Source: Anaerolinea sp.
GTDB taxonomy: Bacteria; Chloroflexota; Anaerolineae; Anaerolineales; Anaerolineaceae
Direction: 5' to 3'
Length of the DNA: 8,910 bases
Assembly: GCA_013824385.1 (NCBI GenBank)
Contig: PNNU01000115.1
Span: 1 to 8,910, forward strand
Shown here: positions 5,616 through 8,910 of the stretch, piece after piece
Position numbering within the stretch: position 1 is the stretch's first letter
Layout: each line of letters begins with the position of its first letter
Program-made: the position numbers and the translations under genes
Notes under the pieces: generated by a model
What the model was told of the DNA's origin: nothing
Seen by the model: only the letters and a program-made list of their open reading frames with translations
The model's database searches: none

Positions 5616-8092
5616 AAGCAGCCGGATTCTTTCTGAAAACCGCTTTCACTCATCTGCGCCGCGGTGGGCAGCGAAACCTGGTGGCTTTCTTTTGTGTTGC
5701 TTTTGGCGTTATGTCGCTGGTGACCATGACCACCATGGCAAAATCGATCGAGAAGATGTTGGTACTCAAGCCCTACGAGTTGATTGGCGGCGATCTCACT
5801 TTGGACCGTATGGGTGAAGACAGCATTTCAGTTGCAGAAGAAGAGGGGCTGAAACAATTGACAGCTTCAGGTCAGATCAGCGACTATACCATGATGGATT
5901 ATTCAACTTCACTCAGCTTTCGCAAACCGGAGTCAGGAGAGCTTTTCTTCCCTTCCTTCGGCATGGGTGTGGATACGAAGAAGTATCCCCTCGCGGGTGC
6001 ATTGACCATTTCGGAGCCGGTGAATCAAAATTTAACCCAATTGCTGAGTAAACCCGGCGATGTGATCATCACCCGCGACCTGGCGTTGGCCTATAAGTTA
6101 AAAGTTAATGACCAGATCATCCTTTCAAACCTGGATTATGGCCAGCCGCTGACCGCGACCATCCGCGGAATTGCGTCTGACACGCCGAACCACCAGGGCA
6201 GCAAGATCTACTACTCCCACGAAACCTCATACGCCCTCACCGGTATTGAACGTACTGCCAACACCGTGTTGGTCAATACCCAAAAACAGGATGAGACGGC
6301 CGCGCTGCTTGAATCAGCCGGATGGAGGGTCTTTACTTCGCAGTTTCTGGCAAACGCAACTGCAGCCCAGGAAGGCGCCATTGCCATGGTGCTTAATGAT
6401 ATTGGTTTGCTGGGGCTGCTGGTCAGCGGCATCGGCATCGCCAACACCATGCAGGTGCTGCTTAAACGCAGGCGTAAAGAAGTGGCCATCTGGAAGACCC
6501 TTGGCTACACCTCAGGTATGATTCAATCCATGTTTGTGACTGAAGCTGCCATGCTTGGTATTTGCGGCAGCTTGTTGGGTGCAGGTCTGGGTGTGTTGCT
6601 CTCTTACGGACTGGTCGGACTTTTCAGCCGAGTCACCACCATTCTGATGCACTGGACTTTTTCACCGCTTGAAGCCGTAAGCGGGCTGGTGATAGGAATC
6701 ATTACCACTATCATCTTTGCCATGTGGGCCATTGTCTCCACCAGCCGAGTCAGACCGCTGGCATTGCTGCGAAGTGAAGCGATGGTCTCAGGGCAAATCC
6801 CCGTCGGCCAGGGAATTTTGTTGGGGCTGCTGCTGGTGGTTCCGTTCTTAGCCATCGCAGTATGGGTTTTGAAATCTTTTTTGATCGGCTTGCTCGTATT
6901 GTTTGGTTCCATTTTAGGCCTGATTGGACTGGCTTTTATGTTGTGGTTATTGATGTTATTGGCGGTAAAACTGCTGCCCTTAAAAAGATGGTCGTTGGGC
7001 AAAATCTCGAAGATCAATCTTCGTCAGCGCGGAATGACCCATGTCATTGCCATGGTGGCGCTCTTTATTGGCGTCATCATGCTGGGCTTGGGCGCTGTTA
7101 TCACCAACAGCGGCCAGGAAATCATGGGCAAGTTTAGTGGAAACGCTGCTGTTGAGAACCTGGCTATCTATGCTCCTCCTTCTGCTGAAAAAGCAATTTT
7201 GAAGGAACTCACAAACAATGCAATTCAAAAGTATTCCAGCGGCCATGTGTATCGGGTAAATCAAATCAAGGCTCCTGAGGTTACTGACAATAACCTGACA
7301 CCCACGTTAATAGCGCGCTCAGACCCCGGCACTGCCGTGATCCACGGTGCGGCATGGGGAAGCCGCCCTGACGGCGCCTATGCCTATCCATATTCGGGCA
7401 TTCCCATGGGCAACGTACTTCAAATCACCGATATCCGCGGTGAAGTGCATGAGGTTGAAGTTGTGGGTACTTTTGAAAATGGAGAACAGGTTGCCTGGCC
7501 AGGACTAAATAACGAGATCCTCGTCTCTGAAGAACTTGGACAGAAACTTGGAAGCGCGTCAAACAGTCAATTTTTTTTGACTTTGAAACCCGCGGAACTG
7601 AACGGCATACTGAACAAGCTGGGAAAAGCGCTTCCGCAAACCACGCTGTTAAGCATGCCAGAATTTCAAGCCCGTTTCGTGCGCCAATATCAAAACCTTT
7701 TTGTAATGGTGGCGGTCATGGCGGGGCTATCCATTTTGGCGGGTCTGCTGCTGGTAGCCAACTCTGTCAGCCTGGCCATGCTTGACCGCCGTTTTGAGAT
7801 CGGTGTACTGAAATCCATCGGCTATTCACGCTGGCAGGTGTTGATATCCCAGGTGGTAGAATATACTTTAATGTCAGTGGTGGTCACCTTCACCGCACTG
7901 CTCTTGATCTGGGGAATGCTGGCTCTGGCGGGTATGTTCAACGATTTCCTCGGAAGCATGCTGATGTTGAAACCCGGTACCGCTGGCCTCATCGCCCTGA
8001 CAGGCATTGGCTTTACCGCCTTGACCGTCTTGTGGGCGACCTGGAAACCCTGCAATATTTCTCCGGTGTTTGTCTTAAACGATCGTGAGTGA
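5612..8092 (+). CDS. FtsX/MacB-type ABC permease with two large extracytoplasmic domains
   Basis: This 826-residue permease is the membrane partner of the preceding ATPase. It is built as two FtsX-like halves in one chain. The first half has TM1 (about 22-42), an extracytoplasmic domain of about 210 residues (43-255), and TM2-TM4 (258-280, 311-338, 353-376). A central pair of membrane segments follows (399-419, 422-453). The second half has TM7 (476-498), a second outside domain of about 190 residues (499-690), and TM8-TM10 (694-718, 748-775, 788-810). After TM2 and TM8 come the matching cytosolic coupling segments RRRKEVAIWKTLGYT (286-300) and DRRFEIGVLKSIGYSR (725-740), a hallmark of the family. 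The large outside domains have the MacB_PCD look. BceB-type peptide-sensing permeases also have ten TMs but only one big outer domain, so this differs from them. No MacA-like adaptor is encoded nearby. Likely roles are lipid, lipoprotein or peptide export, or control of a wall enzyme; the substrate is unknown. Confidence 0.92.
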   Translation: MKAAGFFLKTAFTHLRRGGQRNLVAFFCVAFGVMSLVTMTTMAKSIEKMLVLKPYELIGGDLTLDRMGEDSISVAEEEGLKQLTASGQISDYTMMDYSTSLSFRKPESGELFFPSFGMGVDTKKYPLAGALTISEPVNQNLTQLLSKPGDVIITRDLALAYKLKVNDQIILSNLDYGQPLTATIRGIASDTPNHQGSKIYYSHETSYALTGIERTANTVLVNTQKQDETAALLESAGWRVFTSQFLANATAAQEGAIAMVLNDIGLLGLLVSGIGIANTMQVLLKRRRKEVAIWKTLGYTSGMIQSMFVTEAAMLGICGSLLGAGLGVLLSYGLVGLFSRVTTILMHWTFSPLEAVSGLVIGIITTIIFAMWAIVSTSRVRPLALLRSEAMVSGQIPVGQGILLGLLLVVPFLAIAVWVLKSFLIGLLVLFGSILGLIGLAFMLWLLMLLAVKLLPLKRWSLGKISKINLRQRGMTHVIAMVALFIGVIMLGLGAVITNSGQEIMGKFSGNAAVENLAIYAPPSAEKAILKELTNNAIQKYSSGHVYRVNQIKAPEVTDNNLTPTLIARSDPGTAVIHGAAWGSRPDGAYAYPYSGIPMGNVLQITDIRGEVHEVEVVGTFENGEQVAWPGLNNEILVSEELGQKLGSASNSQFFLTLKPAELNGILNKLGKALPQTTLLSMPEFQARFVRQYQNLFVMVAVMAGLSILAGLLLVANSVSLAMLDRRFEIGVLKSIGYSRWQVLISQVVEYTLMSVVVTFTALLLIWGMLALAGMFNDFLGSMLMLKPGTAGLIALTGIGFTALTVLWATWKPCNISPVFVLNDRE

Positions 8093-8095
8093 GAA

Positions 8096-8910
8096 TTGAG
8101 ATTATTTAAGTTTTTGTTCAAAGGACTGAGAGGTCGCCTGACCCTGACCTATACTCTGGTTACGGTACTTGCTCTCATGGCTCTTGAAACCATCCTTTTT
8201 ATTTCTGTAACAACATATTCACAAGTAACCGATATTGACGATTATCTCAATGATGTTGTCACCATGTTGGTGCCTGAAGCACGCAGCTACTTGCAACCCG
8301 AGCCGGATTTGCCCGGGCTGCAAGTCTGGTTGACCACCCTATCTCGAAAAGGCTATGCCAGCCTCGAACCGCAAGGATTATTTGACAGCCCTGCGGCGGC
8401 TATCGTGAAAAATTCTCCCATCTATGTCCTTTCTCCTACTGGCGAAATCCTTGCTCAGAATGAAAGCTCCAAGGGAACACAATTTATCCCTTATGCAGAA
8501 TCGATAATGGAAAACGCTTATTCAGGCAATCAGACGATCAGAAATCTGTATATGATGGATGGCAACGGTAAATACTGGATGGCCGTGCCCATCTATCAAA
8601 GAAACCATAACGATCCTGTGCTTGGGGTCATCGTCATCACAGTGGAACCTTTGCCGGTAAAGAATTTCACCTATTGGACCAGCCTGCTTGGGTTGGGGAT
8701 GTTGGCTGGGGCTATCTTGCTGGTTGCACTTGCGCCTTTCGGAGCTGTATTTGGATACATCCTCTCAAGAGGATTCACCCGCAGACTAACCAACCTTTCA
8801 AACACCGCCCAGGCCTGGGGAAAAGGCGATTTCTCGGTCATGCCCCCGCTGGACCGCAGCAATGATGAGATCAGTGCGCTGGGATATCAGATGCGTGAAA
8901 TGGCCAGTCG
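8096..8910 (+). CDS. membrane sensor histidine kinase, HAMP-containing (3' truncated)
   Basis: This is the N-terminal 271 residues of a membrane sensor kinase that continues beyond the window. A basic, amphipathic start (RLFKFLFKGLRGRLTLTY) leads into TM1 (about 17-40). An extracytoplasmic sensor of about 150 residues follows (41-192), with a Cache-like ending (YWMAVPIYQ and then VLGVIVITVEP). TM2 is at about 194-222. A HAMP linker covers about 220-271 (RRLTNLSNTAQAWGKGDFS and NDEISALGYQMREM). The kinase core is not visible, so calling it a kinase rests on this architecture and on the operon. The HAMP style (AWGKGDFS) is like that of LiaS/NarL-type HisKA_3 kinases, which would predict a LuxR-type regulator downstream. 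The start is TTG at 8096. It sits three bases after the permease TGA, in the same frame, with only a weak GAGTGAG in front, so translation is probably coupled to the permease. The nearest in-frame ATG (8177) would remove much of TM1. Confidence 0.8.
   Translation, partial: MRLFKFLFKGLRGRLTLTYTLVTVLALMALETILFISVTTYSQVTDIDDYLNDVVTMLVPEARSYLQPEPDLPGLQVWLTTLSRKGYASLEPQGLFDSPAAAIVKNSPIYVLSPTGEILAQNESSKGTQFIPYAESIMENAYSGNQTIRNLYMMDGNGKYWMAVPIYQRNHNDPVLGVIVITVEPLPVKNFTYWTSLLGLGMLAGAILLVALAPFGAVFGYILSRGFTRRLTNLSNTAQAWGKGDFSVMPPLDRSNDEISALGYQMREMAS

Noticed and set aside
4815..8150. GACCCTGACCT present at 4815-4825 and again at 8140-8150
   Set aside because: The second copy lies inside the kinase coding region, where it encodes part of the conserved start of TM1. 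An 11-base match is a plausible coincidence, and the copy lacks the TTTCAGACC context.
8671..8865. 63-codon frames on both strands near the right edge
   Set aside because: Both lie within the HAMP and TM2 coding part of the truncated kinase and show no independent start signals.
1..8910. CRISPR array, tRNA, rRNA, transposase, toxin-antitoxin or phage defence genes
   Set aside because: None was seen on either strand. The CPBP protease belongs to the Abi-type superfamily, but that name alone does not support a phage defence role here.

Overview
The window looks like ordinary bacterial chromosome of about 45-50% G+C. I see no phage, insertion-sequence, tRNA, rRNA or CRISPR signal. The gene set is a stand-alone CPBP protease, a soluble REC-PAS-histidine kinase, a MacB/FtsX-type exporter joined to a HAMP kinase, and a two-domain protein of unknown function. 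Together with Shine-Dalgarno-led starts and some TTG starts, this resembles anaerobic Chloroflexota (Anaerolineae). That assignment rests on impression and is not proven; no rRNA or marker gene is present.

Left part (1-1850). A flavodoxin-fold NAD(P)H/FMN oxidoreductase enters from the left edge. It is followed, with a 1-bp TAATG overlap, by a small multi-pass membrane protein. Both converge on a minus-strand CPBP (Abi/CAAX-type) membrane protease, with a perfect 16-bp hairpin between the stop codons. Shine-Dalgarno and promoter positions place the protease start at 1847 rather than at the more upstream ATG.

Middle (1850-4725). A divergent intergenic region carries one promoter for each direction. 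The plus-strand promoter reads into a leader with a hairpin and then a 304-aa soluble protein of unknown function. This protein seems to hold two copies of a PH-like beta domain and ends at a textbook Rho-independent terminator. Next comes a soluble kinase with receiver, PAS, HisKA and HATPase domains, which begins at TTG. A perfect ribosome binding site and an in-frame GTG lie just upstream of that TTG but are cut off after three codons by TAA.

Right part (4726-8910). A 164-bp promoter region with a 9-bp direct repeat precedes a tightly packed operon: an ABC ATPase, an 826-aa ten-TM FtsX/MacB-type permease (4-bp ATGA overlap), and a membrane histidine kinase that begins at TTG three bases after the permease stop and runs off the window. 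The operon probably encodes an envelope exporter or mechanotransmission ABC complex with its own sensor kinase. A response regulator is expected just beyond the right edge. The substrate and signal cannot be read from the sequence.
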